Origin: Lycocorax pyrrhopterus obiensis
Taxonomy: Eukaryota > Chordata > Aves > Passeriformes > Paradisaeidae
Length of the DNA stretch: 64,000 nucleotides
Assembly: GCA_014706295.1 (NCBI GenBank)
Contig: JACSVZ010000007.1
Span: 61,329,475-61,393,474 of the forward strand
Reading direction: 5' to 3'
Position 1 is the stretch's first letter, and every line of letters begins with the position of its first letter. Under the pieces are notes generated by a model. That model was not told where the DNA came from. It did not search any database and saw only the letters and a list, made by a program, of their open reading frames with translations. The position numbers and the translations under genes are program-made. Of the stretch, positions 1 through 13,373 are shown in pieces.

Positions 1-1306
1 GCTCCAGCATATTTCTGTCTTTTACCACACTTCAAGGCTATTTTTTCCCTGCCAAAATATGCAAGGAAAAGCAACACAAGCCCTGCAGCTTTGGGGGAAG
101 GGCCAGCCCTGCAGCTCTTATTATCTTTGGATGGGAAAAGGGAGACAGATAGAGATACTGTTGATGCCTTGGATATTTCTAGATCCTACCACTGTCCTAC
201 CAAGGAAGTCTGAAACATAAAATGCCATTGGAAACATCACATGGGGCATTAAAAAAAAACACTCTAAGAGTCTAATTTGCTTTATTATCAGCATCTGGAT
301 TCTCTTGGATGTAACCAGCTTGAAGACTGTGCTGGTTACACAGCTCATGTGCTGCTCTACACAATTTAAACCAGCACCAAACTGTCACCTGGGGGTTCAC
401 ATCTTCCTAAGCACATCTCTGGTGTCAAATATTTTATGGGCTTGAGCATTTCCTTGCACTTGGGATGTGACCTGACATCCAGCTGTGCATCCAGCCAGGG
501 TAAGAGCAAGCCAGGGCAAGACTTGAGGTCTGGGTTGCTCCCTCATGGTTCACAACTTGGCCCACAGTTTTGTGACTGAGCAGATAAAAGTCTGGCATTG
601 ACCAGTTCACAGCTCTGTGATGGTTTGACAATACAAAACTCTGTACTCGTTATTCTGTGAGATCAGTCCCAGCCCCACCCTGCCTCAGCCCTGACCAGCA
701 AAGGCAGAATTGCCAAGTGCATCAACCCAAACCACCACGGCCGTGATGATCCATCATCCCTAAATCCACGGCTCAGCACTGCGGATGCTCTTCTCCAAGG
801 ATGCATTTAAAATGGGGGGTGATATTAATTGTTCTGCTGAAAAGTCAGACAGAGAGCAAGCACAGCTTCAAAGATTCATTTAATTCCCCCAGAACAAGAC
901 ACAAAGTCCTTAAGTCTGTTTTCCATTAGAAAAGCCCAAAGAGATTCCCATTGTTCTCCTGCTTCTGGGGTCAGTTTCCCAAACTTACATCTCAGCACAC
1001 TGGGTCTGGATGGAACCCAAGGAAGTCCCCAAAAGTACTGGGCTTTTGGAAAATGAGAGTTTATACTTGGAAAGCACCACTTCATAGGCCTTGCAACTGA
1101 GAGGAGATTTCCCACACGCCCCCTTGCAATGATCCCAGCACAAATTCCCTATCAGGCTGAGGACGTGGCATTCTGTAGGTCATGGGTTAACGGATACAGC
1201 AACCACATGGGAATGGCAGGAGTCTGACAAGGCACACACAGACGATCTTTAGCTCCCCAATTTCAGCACCCAGTGTCCCACAGACTCAGAAGACAGAGCA
1301 GGTAAA

Positions 1307-1716
1307 CAGAATCAGAGAATCCCAGAATGGTTTGGGCTAGAAGGGACCTGACGCTTTCTCATTCCACCCCCTGCCATGGGCAGGGACACCTTCCACTAGC
1401 CCAGGGTGCTCCAAGCCCCATCCAACCTGGCCTTGAGCACTTCCAGGGATCCAGGGGCAGCCACAGCTTCTCTGGGCACCCTGTGCCAGGGCCTCAGCCC
1501 CCTCATTATGAAGAATTCCTTCCCAATATCCCATCTATCCCTGCCCTCTGGCAGTGAGAAGCCATTCCCCCTTGTCCGATCACTCCAGGCTCTTGTCCCA
1601 AGTCCCTCTCCAGCTCTCCTGGAGCCCCTTTAGGCACTGGAAGGGACTCTAAGGTCTCCCTGGAGTCTTCTCTTCCCCAGGCTGAACAGTCCTAATTCTC
1701 TGTCTTTCCTAATAGG
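1307..1716 (-). mobile_element. CR1 LINE 3' end
   Basis: Long match to the CR1 3' end read in reverse, from GAATCCCAGAATGGTTTGGG through CAGGGATCCAGGGGCAGCCA to a CT-rich end near CTTCCCCAGGCTGAACAG. 5'-truncated as usual. Confidence 0.9.
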
Positions 1717-4467
1717 AGATGTGCTGCAGACCTTTTATCATCTTCATGGCCCTAAAATAACACCAGCTCCGTGCTGCTCACATCCCTGGGGCATCCCCAG
1801 CCATCAGCCCCCTCCATTAGAACCAAAGGAAAGCTGCTGGGTTTTCATCCACAGCTCCATAAAACAACGGGCATCTGTTCACCGACTCCAACACGACACA
1901 AACCCAGACTTTACAGAGTTTATCCAAAGCAATTCTTTCCAGCTTAGGAAAACCGAGGCTCCCTGGCTGAGGGACAGGCCCTGCTGTTCCTGTGCACGTC
2001 GGCTGTCCTGCAAACTGCCCTGAGCAGCCATGCAGATGGCAAAAATGCTCTTTTTTTTATCTTTTTGAGCAGCATCTCACTGAGATGGTCCCATGGGAGG
2101 AGTCTGGCTCAGCTCTGGAGACCACGCACGGGTCTGACAGGAACAGGACTTGCTGTGCTGATGGTCTGGGAAATCCCTCCCACCCCTTCACAGATGTTCC
2201 CCCAAACACTTCTGCTGATTGAAACGACACCTCCGTGTTCAGATGAACATATGGCTGCATTTGTACCAGCACTGCTTTAATCATTCCTGCAAGGTGCTTT
2301 AAGGACAGGCTGGACCACAAAAGGATCATTACAGACCTTTCCACGAAAAAATAGGCTCTAGGGTTTATTTTTCCCCCTGCAGAGCCTGACCATCCCTGCA
2401 GTGTCTGGGTATGAGCCTTGGAGCCGTGGTGCAGGTGCCTGGCTTGAGGACACAAGCTGTCCCCTGCTTCCTGGGTATCCAGCTGGAAAAGGTCCAGAGA
2501 GCTCTAATTAACCAAACTGCTCGTTTACCTTTACAGAGCCGCTTTCCCCAAGGGCTCCACTGGAGATGAGGGAGAGATGCTGTGCCCTGTGAGGACAGAT
2601 GGATGCAGAGCTGTCAGCTCGCACAGGTGCCAGTGTAAACCAGCTTCTCCAATGGTTTTACGGCCAGGAGGACAAAAAGGAGATTTGGGAACACAAAAGT
2701 TCGCTGAGACAAGAGCAGCTTTACCAATCCCACAACTACACCAGGAAAAGGGGTTGCCAAGGGATGCTTCTGCATCCCAGGCTCACCATGGATCACTTCT
2801 TCTTTCCTCAAGGGCATCCAGGTCTCACTATACGTAATCCCAGCTCTTTTTGAAATAAGGTTTTACCATATGAAAGAAGAAAACAACCACTAGAAAAAGG
2901 ACCCTCCAGGTGAAAGGGGAGCAGGGAGCCTGGGTAAGACTCTCCTCCAGAGGGAAACAATCCAGCTACAGAGCCACAAACAGTTTAAGGGAACAGGAGA
3001 GAACACAGATAACAGGGAACACATGGGCCAGAGAAAAAGGGGTCTGTGGTTAAAAATAAATTAAATAAAGGAAAAGACAGGAGAGTGGGACCAAAAACGA
3101 AACCCCACCAGGAGCGATGCAGAGCTGCCTTTCAGTGCTCCAGCCCTTGTGTTTTCTGGCCTTATTTGTGAAACACAAATAATCCAGCCTTCTCCGTAAG
3201 CAGCCAGATCCGGTGGAATTACACGTCTGAATACTCTCGGTAAACAGATGGAAAGCTGTGGAAACACAGCTCAAGGCAATGTGCATTAACAAGGGGGCCT
3301 TTATCACTCAACCTGGCACAGGGAAGCCCGCTGGCCCCGGCTGGAGTCCGTGCAACTGGTGTGTTCCACGGGCTCCGACTGGGGATACCCCCGGCTGCAC
3401 CCAGTGATTTTTCCTCCTTGCGATGTAGATGGGACCCACTGGAAATGGGCAAGGAGAAGGGATGCTGCTACCCATCACTGTCCCTTCACGGGGCAGGAGG
3501 AGGGATGGTGAGAGCAAAACATGTAGGAAACACCTTCCCCCTCAGCGCTGAGCATCTGCCTTCACCTCTGGATAAAATCCCTGCATGCTGCTCACATGTA
3601 CCAGAATAGGCACGGGAGAGAGGATTTCCAGCCACAGGAGCACATCACCTACTGGAAAGAACAGCAGGCAAGAGCTGACCCCATTTCAGGGAGTCGATGG
3701 AAAATGCCGAAATCAAATCCAGCTCACCCAGAAAGCAGGAGCTCAGCTACGGGAATGAGGGAGAGCAATTGTCTGGCCAGACCAGAGGATCAGCATGCTC
3801 CCTTCTGGCTGGAGGATCTAAGGATACCAAAGCATTTTCCAGACCAAAAACATACGCGTTTATTTCCAAAGATCTCCTGTTAAGGAGAGTCCTGTTCCTA
3901 CAGGGACAAATTCCCACCTCTGCCGAAAAGCTGTTCCAAGCCTCCTGCAAGGCAGCCTCAGGGCAGAGGTGTCTGCAGAGCATCTCCCCCTTTACCCACA
4001 TCTGCACGGGTGAGGCAAATGTTCCTTGCATGCAGGATGAACGGGGGACTCACATGTTTTGGCCAAGATGGCCACGTCCAGGCACCCTCCAAAGCAGAAA
4101 CCCCCACTCTCATCTCTCCCTCCCCTACCCACATGAAGGGTGGCAAAGCCACTGCAGCCTTCTGCTTCCACAGCAAGCTCAAAACAAATTATTATACTCC
4201 GTCCAAATAAATTACTGTACTCAGCTCAGACACCTCAGCTCTTGTTTCCAGGCTATTCTTGACCAAAAAGAAAATAATTCAGAAAATTCAGGTGGAGCTT
4301 TATTTATTTTTTCCTACCCAAAGAAATTTTCCTTCTATTTAAACCTGCCTGATGACAGGAGGGGAATCAGGGCTCCTGACAAAGAGCTGCAATCCTCTGT
4401 GACCGTGAGATAGGGAAAAATAAAGAGTCTTCCAAATACCTGAGCTGGGACCTGTAATGCATGACTA

Positions 4468-4712
4468 CAGAATCCCAGGATGGTTTGGGTAGGAAGGGAC
4501 ATTAAAGAACATCCAGTTCCACCCCTTGTCATGGGCAGGGACACCTTCTACTAGCCCAGCTTGTTCCAAGCCCCGTCCAACCTGGCCTTGGACGCTTCCA
4601 GGGATCCAGGGGCAGCCACAGCTTCTCTGGGCAACCTGTGCCAGGGCCTCACCACCCTCTGAGCAAATTTCTTCCTAACATCTAATCTAAACCCGTCCTG
4701 TCAGTTTAAAAC
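4468..4712 (-). mobile_element. CR1 LINE 3' end
   Basis: Reverse-oriented CR1: GGTTTGGGTAGGAAGGGACA through GGGCAACCTGTGCCAGGGCC to TCTAATCTAAACC. Confidence 0.9.
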
Positions 4713-5965
4713 AACTGGATGGTTTAGTCCACAATGAGGACTCTGATACAGAAGGATGGGAAAGACAAGGCTTTGCTCTGAAAGCTGGAGACTGAATATT
4801 CTTCCTACATTTACACTTCCAGCTATACAGGTACCTTTTAAAGCCACACTGAAAGAGATCAGCACATTTCTACATGCAGGTTAACAGGCACCATCCGAGT
4901 GCTGCACAGCACTGTGCCCACACCACACTTTGTGCTTACTGCAGCATTTTCTGTCAAAAGACCTCAGCGTGAATCCATTCATCTTCCCAGTTCCTCTTAC
5001 AGAGGGAGGAGAGGACCAAGAAACAAACCTGGGCTAAAGATGAAACCATCCCACCGGGATTGCCTTCAGCACAGAACCTATGCATTTTTTAATTTCTTTC
5101 CCCTAGACCTGCAGAGAAGCGTGTTTGCAATAGGGAGCACACAAAAGGTCAAGTATCAAGTCAGATGCTGATGCTCTGACTTCAACCAGTGCCTGCCCAG
5201 GCAGGAGCTGTGTGCTTGTGTGCTCTGCAAGTCCATGCCAACGTGACTTTTTGAGCCCAGAAGAGCAGGTTCTACCACCTGGATGCAAGTACAGGACAAG
5301 GTCGGCTATCTGGGATGCAGGGATGTGGGCCACAGGTCTTGAGACCCTGCAAGAGCCGCTCTCACTGCTGCTTCTCTTCCCCCAGTATCAGAATATCTCC
5401 CCCCAAAACCCTGCAATTCCTGATGACCTGACTCGGAGGCAGGAGCAGGGCTGTCACAGGCGAGATGGAAATACACAGGGCAGCAGCTCCAACGGGAGGA
5501 GGAGCAAGAGGAGCAGCTCCGGTCACTGCAGATGCCCTGTCCCATTCCTGCCCCACGGCACAGCCACTTATGCTGTGCCTGCAGGAGCCAGCTCCTAAAT
5601 TTAAAACAGCCAGAGAGCAGCTTTGAAACAACAGCCAAGCCTCGGGGATATGTGTGTGCCAGAGGAGGAAGGGAATACATCCCCACTCTTTCCTTCGGCT
5701 TCTCTCGCAGTCTGGGACGTGGGGAGCAGCTCTGGCACCCACCAAACAGTGCCTTCATTCCCATTTGCCTGCCGAAACCAGCACGGCAGCAGCTCTAAGA
5801 GGTCTGGATTAGGGGCATCACTTCCCAGCCACGGGATACAAGGGATCCCACGGTCAGCAAAGGGTCCCCTTGGAGCCATCTCGCAGCCAGCCTGGTTGGG
5901 CAGGCACCTTCTCACCCCAACACACCCGGAATTCCCATCCACACCGCTTCCAGACTGGAATTATA

Positions 5966-6075
5966 CAACAGTTTAGGTTGGAAAAGACTTAAGATCTAAC
6001 ACTGGCACAGCCACCACTAAACCATATCCACAAGTGCCGCATCTACACATCTCTAGAATACTTCCAGAGATGGAA
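5966..6075 (-). mobile_element. CR1 fragment (GTTGGAAAAGAC subfamily)
   Basis: TTTAGGTTGGAAAAGACTTA followed by CCACCACTAAACCATATCC matches an older CR1 subfamily end. Confidence 0.7.
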
Positions 6076-6370
6076 GCTGGAATTCAACCATCCCCCCCCC
6101 GGCTGCACAAGGTCTCCCGAGCTGATGCTCTCCTGAAGGGTCTCCAAAAGACTCCAGGGCAGAGCCAGAGGCGACTCCTGAGCAAAAGGAAGGAGAAATG
6201 GGGTCCACATGGGAATCCCTCGACTCAGGCTGATGCATCCCGGTCCTCTCGGGATGTCAATGGGGAACCTTCCACAGGAATCTTGGCTTGCACATGGACC
6301 AAAGTATGCTAGAAGAAAAAAATAAATACACAGAAGAGGGGGTGCACTGGAAAAAAAGGAAAAATGAACC

Positions 6371-6486
6371 CAAGAATCCGAGAACGGTTTGAGTTGGAAG
6401 GGACCATAAAGACCATCTCATTCCAATTTCCCTGCCTCGGGCAGGGACACCTTCCTCCACACCAGGTCACTCCAAGTCCCAGCTCC
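6371..6486 (-). mobile_element. CR1 fragment
   Basis: Short 3'-terminal piece: GAGTTGGAAGGGACCATAAA then GGGCAGGGACACCTTCC. Confidence 0.85.
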
Positions 6487-7951
6487 AGCTGTTATTTCAG
6501 ACAGAAAATGCTTCCTCTTCTCATGGCAACACAACAAAATGAGATATTTCTGTGGCTTCTACTTTGACAGGAAAATGGCCAGAGCTGAGAAATGTGAGGC
6601 CACAATGAATCCCGAGCGAGCCCTTGCCATGCTCCTCTGCCTGGCTCTGGCACTAGGGACACAACACCGTCCTTTATCCCTAAGGAGCATTTCCCTTCTT
6701 TTTTCCTCCTCATCACCACGCGTCACCAGCCAAAGGGACATCTGAGAGCAAGGACAAAAAAAGCTGATTTTTCAAAAACAACTGGAATATTGCACAGCCC
6801 AATTCACCCTCTATTTGATAGATAAGGGGAAACCAAAATCCTTTGGACAGAGGGAGGAGAACTGCAGCAGCTCCAGCCCCAGCTGTCATTCCATCCCACA
6901 ACCCTGAAGATTTTTCCTACAACCACAAACCCTTTTTGCTCAGAAATGAGAATGCACAGCCCATGCCACCATAGCCCTCATTTCCCTAAACACATCCCTA
7001 ATGTGATTTAGGATTTCCACCCTGTCAAAAGCACCTAATGCCCAAGAGAAGAGGGGCTGCAGCATCCCTCCTCTCCCCCCTGGCACGCAGGACACAGCAA
7101 GCCACTTGCCCTCTAGTCCCTGTGTAGGCTGATAGGGAGGAAAGGAAAATCCATAGTTACAAAATCCCAAACAAGCAGAGAGATGTAGGATGGAAGAAGG
7201 AAGCTGTGCCCAGGCTGGGTGCACAAGAACCCCCCAAGATGCCAAGAAGATGATTTGGGACCCACCCACAAGTCAGCCTCAGGAGAACACAACAAGAACC
7301 AGCAGGGCTAAGAAATGAGGGAAAACCACTGCACACATTCCCCAGTTTTACAAGCTTTTTCCAACTGCTAAAATAAAAAAACCCAGAGCAAATTTAGCAA
7401 AACATGTCAACAAGTTCCATGTTACAGCACAGACACACATGTTATCCTCAGTAAGTCGCATTTTTAGAAACCTTCTTTTGCAAAACCTGTTGGTGTTGGT
7501 GGGCCTTCTGTTTTCTTTCCTAGCTCCAAGTACTCACAAGCATCCTGGAGACTTTAAAAAAAAAATACTTTTAGACTTGTATGCACAGAGAGGACTAAGA
7601 GAGTGTCACCATGTGTCTGAGACGTTAAATCCTCCAAAACCATATGCTGGTGATCGCTCTAACAAAAGAGACTGCAATGATAAAAGGAAGCCTTATGTTC
7701 AAGTACCCGTTAGTCGTGCAAGATTAGAAATTAGCTCACAATCCAATCCTTATAAAAAGGCTTTAAAAGCACAGGATTTCTCCTTAATATGAAAGCAATG
7801 AACTGATAGCTATTCATTATTGAATTAGTCATTCAGATTTAACAGCAGCACAAGTACAAAGCTTCTCACCTTCTGTGTCCTCTTGACATACTACAGGGGG
7901 AAGGACAAGAGGCAAATATATCCCATGGGATTCACATGTAAACCCCAATTC

Positions 7952-8155
7952 CAGAATCACAGAATGGTTGGAAAAGACCTCTGAGATCACTGAACCCCAT
8001 CTTTGACTGTCACCACCTTCTCAACCAGACCACAGCACTGAGTGCCACAACCAGTCATGATGTGCATGAACACTTGAACCCTTCCAAGGACGTTGAACAC
8101 CTCCAGGGATGCTGAAAACCTCCAGGGATGAGTTCCACAGGAACCTGGGCTGCCT
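7952..8155 (-). mobile_element. CR1 fragment (GTTGGAAAAGAC subfamily)
   Basis: CAGAATCACAGAATGGTTGG, then AAAAGACCTCTGAGATCACT and a diverged body ending near CACAGGAACCTGGGCTGCC. Confidence 0.75.
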
Positions 8156-8732
8156 TGCTGAATCTGAGGTCAAGGATTTACTGGCTGATCAATACAGCAT
8201 ATCCCCAGGGCATGAGAAGTTTAATTATGGAAAAAATGAGCCACACATTAAACAGCTTGTGCCAAAACTAGTGCTGATCACACACAACAGAGTGGGTGGA
8301 CACCTCCATGCCCAAGACCAATGTGGCCAGACAAACCATCCCCTGAAATAGCTCCTTCCCAGCCTCCTCCTCCTCTTCCCAAACCTGGCTTCGGTTTCAG
8401 CTGCAGTTGTTCCCTCACAAATTGCTCCTCCTTAAATAGCCTCCCTTCCTCCTTCCTAGGGGAGGATTTGCCCCAAAGGATGACAGCAGGCTGCACTACC
8501 AGAAGAAAGCTAAAATAGACTTTCACTAAGATTAATGTCCCACTAGCAGCTGTATTAGAGCGAAATGCAACCACTTGGAGGGTTAATAAATACATGGATG
8601 GATTAATACAGAGACTGAAATTTATAAATAGACTGAACATTTAATTTCTGCAGTGAATTCCCCAGAAAGGAGGAAGGTGGGAGCACCCATAAAATAAGGA
8701 ATACACCACCCAGGCAGAACAGCTGTGCACAC

Positions 8733-8946
8733 CATGAAGAATCAGGAAGAAGTTGTTCCCTGTGAGGGTGGTAAGGCCCTGGCACAGACTACCCAGAGAA
8801 GCTGTGGCTGCCCCATCCCTGGCAGTGTTCCAGTCCAGGCTGGATGGGCCTTGGAGCAACTTGGCCTAGCCACAGGTGTCCCAGCCCATGGCAGGGGGGA
8901 CGAGATGATTTTTCAGGTCCCTTCCAACCCAACCATCCTGTAAGTC
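8733..8946 (+). mobile_element. CR1 LINE 3' end
   Basis: Plus-oriented: TTCCCTGTGAGGGTGGTAAG through CCAGGCTGGATGGGCCTTGG to GGTCCCTTCCAACCCAACCA. Confidence 0.9.
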
Positions 8947-10179
8947 TCCGTCTGCAGCATCAACGCTGGAGGAGCGTGAGGATGCAAAAACGGGAAGGAG
9001 CTAACAGTGTTCTTGTCATTTTACCACCCAATGCACAAAACTACAGATACTAAATCAAAGCAAATCTGAGCTGCATTTTTGGGGCAGAAGGGGACCCGAG
9101 GGCAGGTGTTTCAATACCCTAAATGAGTGTCACATATCTAAAGTCTTTCCAAATGGTTTCTGGAGAGGTGGCTGCTGCAGTCTGGCTGTCTGCAAGCAAC
9201 ACAGATCAAGCACTCAGCAACACTGCAAAACCAGCTATAAACACACCTGCCACCTGAACCTGGTAAACGGGAAAGAAAACTAACCTGGATATTGGGATTA
9301 CCCTTGGGAAGACCAACTGTCCCTTCCCATCCACCAGAAGCAACACCAAGCAAGGATTTGTATCCATTAAGCCAAGCTACGAGAATCAGTTTGTGCTCCA
9401 GTTGTGGTTCACCACCAAAAAGATCCATCTCAGGAGAAGCAGAGTGCTCGGTGCAGAATCAGATACAGTTATCTCCAGAAGCTGCACCGTTATCTGGTTG
9501 CAGCACACAGTTCCTCCATGGGATACGCGGTGGCGGGATGTGATAAATGGTAAAGCCATCCTTAGCAACGTGAAGGCATCGCATCTATAAAACACCCTCC
9601 TCATGTAAAAGAGCGAACACACAGCGGGAAAAGCAGTTGGTGGTATGAAGAAAATAAAGAGGGGGAAAAAAGCCCACTTCCCTGACAGGATTTATTTTTA
9701 AATGATGGTTGCTCAAGCCTGCTCGGGGATTCGGTACGTCAGGAGCGGCTCCCGTGCACGAGGACAAATGGTGACTCAGCAGGTAAAAGCTGTCAAAAAC
9801 ACGTCCAAAATGGAAATGATAAAAAAAACAATCAGGAGGAAAAGCTATAAACACCTCGAGCAGTTTTGCTTTGTACGCTGGTTGGATGCCTGAGGCTGCA
9901 GATGATGCTCTGCAAAGCAAGCAGGGGAACCCCATTCCCATCCCGAGCACTCGCGGGGGTTCCCTCCTCCAAAGGCAGGAGCCACCAACGTCAGCTGGAC
10001 CCCTGACCCCAGGAACCACTCTGGGATCTGTGTCTGCCCCAAACACAACGTGCCATGGGATCCCATCACCACTGAACTTCAGATAGGATGCTAAAGACAG
10101 CCTTGCACCCCGAGGCACATCCTGCCCCAGCCTTCATTGCACATTGCTCCGCACAGGACAGGAGCAAGACTTTTTAATG

Positions 10180-10760
10180 CACATTCAGACAAAAATACCT
10201 CTTTTTTTGCACTGCCTTTTTTTTGTTTTTTAATTTTAAATAAAAGTCAAAAGGCCCAGCCAACATGAAAGGCTGGATAAACACTCCTCCTTTCCCCAGC
10301 AGAAATTACAAAAATGCCTTTGAATTTGTTTTGGCAAGAAACAATGTTTTTTATGAAAGAGCTTCATTGAAAAGTCACAATTTGGAATGTATTCATCTAT
10401 TCTACATTTTTTAAAAAGTTTTAATTACCACTTTAGGAGTATTTTGACATAGTTTATGGTTTGTTAGATTGTGCTGTGTGTTACAAATGCCAAACACACC
10501 TTTTGGAAGTGCCTTATTATTGTATTAATGCAAAATGTGGGGTTTGTGCTGCCGAGACTCGTGTCGGCAAATGAAAAATAATAAATTAATTCCATTTGGA
10601 GAAAACGCTGCCATTTATAACCCAGCAATTAAGAACAGATTTAATTTTAGATATTGCTGCATTCTTCAGCTTATCGAGTTATTCAGTACCAACACTGCTA
10701 CTATCAGTATATGCTCAGTTCTTTAAAAAAGAGACCCAGGCCAATTTCTCACCCCTTAAA
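10180..10760. other. AT-rich, repeat-free block; candidate conserved non-coding element
   Basis: This stretch of the SAMD4A intron has many homeodomain-like TAATTA/TTAAT words, no CR1 and no ORF. It looks like a developmental enhancer by composition only; conservation cannot be seen from one sequence. Confidence 0.25.
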
Positions 10761-13084
10761 TTAGCGACGCTAGACATGAAAAGTTAATGCTGCTTTCCTC
10801 TCTCCTGAAAGCGGCAACATATGGATTCTGCTGGGAAAAAAACAAAGTAGCACATGCTGGGATTCCTACTATAACAGGCCAAATTTTATCAGCCACGGGC
10901 ACGTAAGGAGTTAACAAAAAACCACAAACCTCACCAGAGCGAGGCAGAGGTGACTGTGTTCAAAAACCAGGGGGTGTAGACATTTTGAGGGAGATGAAAA
11001 CAGCCCAAATCCTGGCTCTGGAGAGATATCCACAGCCCCATCTCCCTCCCCAGGGCCAGGCAGTCATGGAGCAGACAGGAGATGGAGAGAGGAAAACGCT
11101 TTTTATTTGGCCGCGGCTCTGCCAGCGGGAAGGTGATGCCCAGGGAGGGCTGGTGCTGCTGGCAGGGCTCCAGCTGGCACCGAGGGGATGGGAGGCTGCT
11201 GGCTGCATCCCACGCAGGGAAGAGTCGGAGCAGTCCAGGGACCAGCACCTGCATCCTGGCAGCGATGGGGCAACCCCGGGACTCCCCGAGAGCCGAAAGG
11301 CTGGCGGGAAACGGGACCTGTCCTCAGCGTCTCCACGGCACAAAACACTCACGGTCACCACCAGCAACCTCGACACCATGAAAACAGTCCCTGTGGCCAA
11401 GGAAAGGGAAGGGAAACAGGAGCAAGGATGTGGGAACTCCCCTTCCCCCACGCGTCCTCACAGTGTCACCAGGCTCCCGGCCACCTCCAGCAGCAGGAGA
11501 CCACAATGTACGGAAAGAAGGGGCACACACGGGTTGTGGCAGCAGGCCAGACTCGGAAAGCAAAGTTAACACGTGGTGAGGGACAAGCAGGGAAACAGCT
11601 CTCTAATGATGGCAGTGGAGGGCCCTGGGCATCCCCTGCAGCAGAGGTGACACGGTGACACCTCTTTGCTATGGTCACAGCAGCACAGCTGCCAGGACAC
11701 GCTGTGGCATCCCCAAGGGTGGCCTGACCAAAGCAAGGTGTGTTTTTGTCACACGAATGCTGTGGGCTTGCTGCAGGAAAAGCAGGATAATGCTTTGGGC
11801 TCCTTGTTACACAGGAGGCCAGAATGGGCAGCACACCCAGAGCTGTGTGAAAATAGCTAAGTTTGTGGTTTTTTGACATCAAGATGATAAAGGTAACACT
11901 CACCACAATAAGCCTTAATAGCGAAACAAAAAGGTTTTGTGAAACAGCAAGGGGATCCCCCCCCAAAATGCCAGCACCAAACTGGGACAGAGCAGCAGAG
12001 CTCACACAGACCAACTCAGATCCTGGGAGAAAAGCTCTCAGCATCCTTGGGACCCTGCCATGGGTAAACCCAGATAAATCAAGTGATAAGGACTTAAAAC
12101 CCAGCACCCCCAGAGGGGTTTGTCAGCCCCTGAAGGATCCAAGGACACCTTCACCACATCTTGACCCTGCCACGAGCCCTCTTGGGGCATGTGGGAAAGT
12201 AAGCAAAACTAAATTAAACCTCGGCTTTTATAGGGCTCCCCTTCCTCCTTGGACAAAAAAAGGAAAACAAAAATCCCCAAGCATGTATTTTTATTTATCA
12301 AGATTCCAGCAGTCTCTTTTTCCTGCTACATCCCTCTCAAAGGCTGTACAGAGGATTGCTGCACTAATTTTAAGTCTAGGGAGAAACAGGCTTTCCTCTG
12401 CTTTCACACTGGAATTAGTTACGCTCAGCCTGACCTTGCGTTATTTTTAAGCTCTGCAACATTAAAAGAAAATTAGGGAGACCTGTTAAATCCCTTAAAA
12501 GGTAAAACAACCCTATTGCTCCAGGTTTACACACACAAAAAACACAAACCCAAACCAAAAACGAGCTCTTAAATCACAACTACTGCTTTAATGTGGTAGG
12601 ATTTAGTCTTATATTTTAAATTCATTCATTTCTCGTTCACTCAAACAATCACACCAGCTTTAATAAGCTCTCCCTATGAAAACTCCAACTACAAAGGATG
12701 ACATTTGCTCATGTTCCAGAGCTCCACACACCTCGAAAGGAAATCCTAAAGCATCGTGTGCTTCTTAGCAGCCAGATTACCAGCTTTTAATCCTCTCTGC
12801 CAGATGTATTTTTAATCTTTTTGTGTGCAATAAAGCAAATTAGTATAATTGTATGGGTAAACTGAATCAAAATAAGCACACAAGATTAAAAAAACCCTGA
12901 ATTTGGTTATGTTTTGCAGATCTGGCAACTAACAGAGCTGGGGGCTGAATTCAGCTTTGCAGGCACTGGCAGAAGGAGAAGCTGCTGCATGGTGGGTGAG
13001 GAGCTCCATCAGCCCTTGGCCACAAGTCAGGGATTCCTTCCTCCTCTGGGTCCCTTGCAAGGGACCACAGCAGCTCTTGGATGA

Positions 13085-13197
13085 GCAATCACAGCATGGT
13101 TTGGGCTGGAAGGGACTTTAAAGACCATCTCATTCCACCCCTGCCATGGGCAGGGACAACTTCCACTATCCCAGGTTGCTCCAGGCCCCATCCAAGT
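13085..13197 (-). mobile_element. CR1 fragment
   Basis: Reverse-oriented terminal piece with GGTTTGGGCTGGAAGGGACT and GCCATGGGCAGGGACAACTT. Confidence 0.88.
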
Positions 13198-13285
13198 TGC
13201 TCATCCCTCCAAATTTACACCAGTCTGGCTCTCTCAAGCCACCCCCTTAACTCACCACGTGGGTTCTTTGCTATCAGCAGGTTAG

Positions 13286-13373
13286 GTGGGATATTGGGAA
13301 TAAATTCTAGGCTGTGAGGGTGGGGAGGCTCTGGCACAGGTTGCCCAGAGAAGCTGTGGCCGTCCCATCAGGC
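13286..13373 (+). mobile_element. CR1 fragment
   Basis: Plus-oriented internal piece (GGTGGGATATTGGGAATAAA, GCACAGGTTGCCCAGAGAAG) close to the reverse piece, so a separate insertion or an inversion. Confidence 0.8.

Noticed and set aside
3697..4413. 238-residue plus-strand frame in the SAMD4A intron
   Set aside because: It has no family resemblance, no domain and no supporting splice sites; its composition is that of the surrounding intron.
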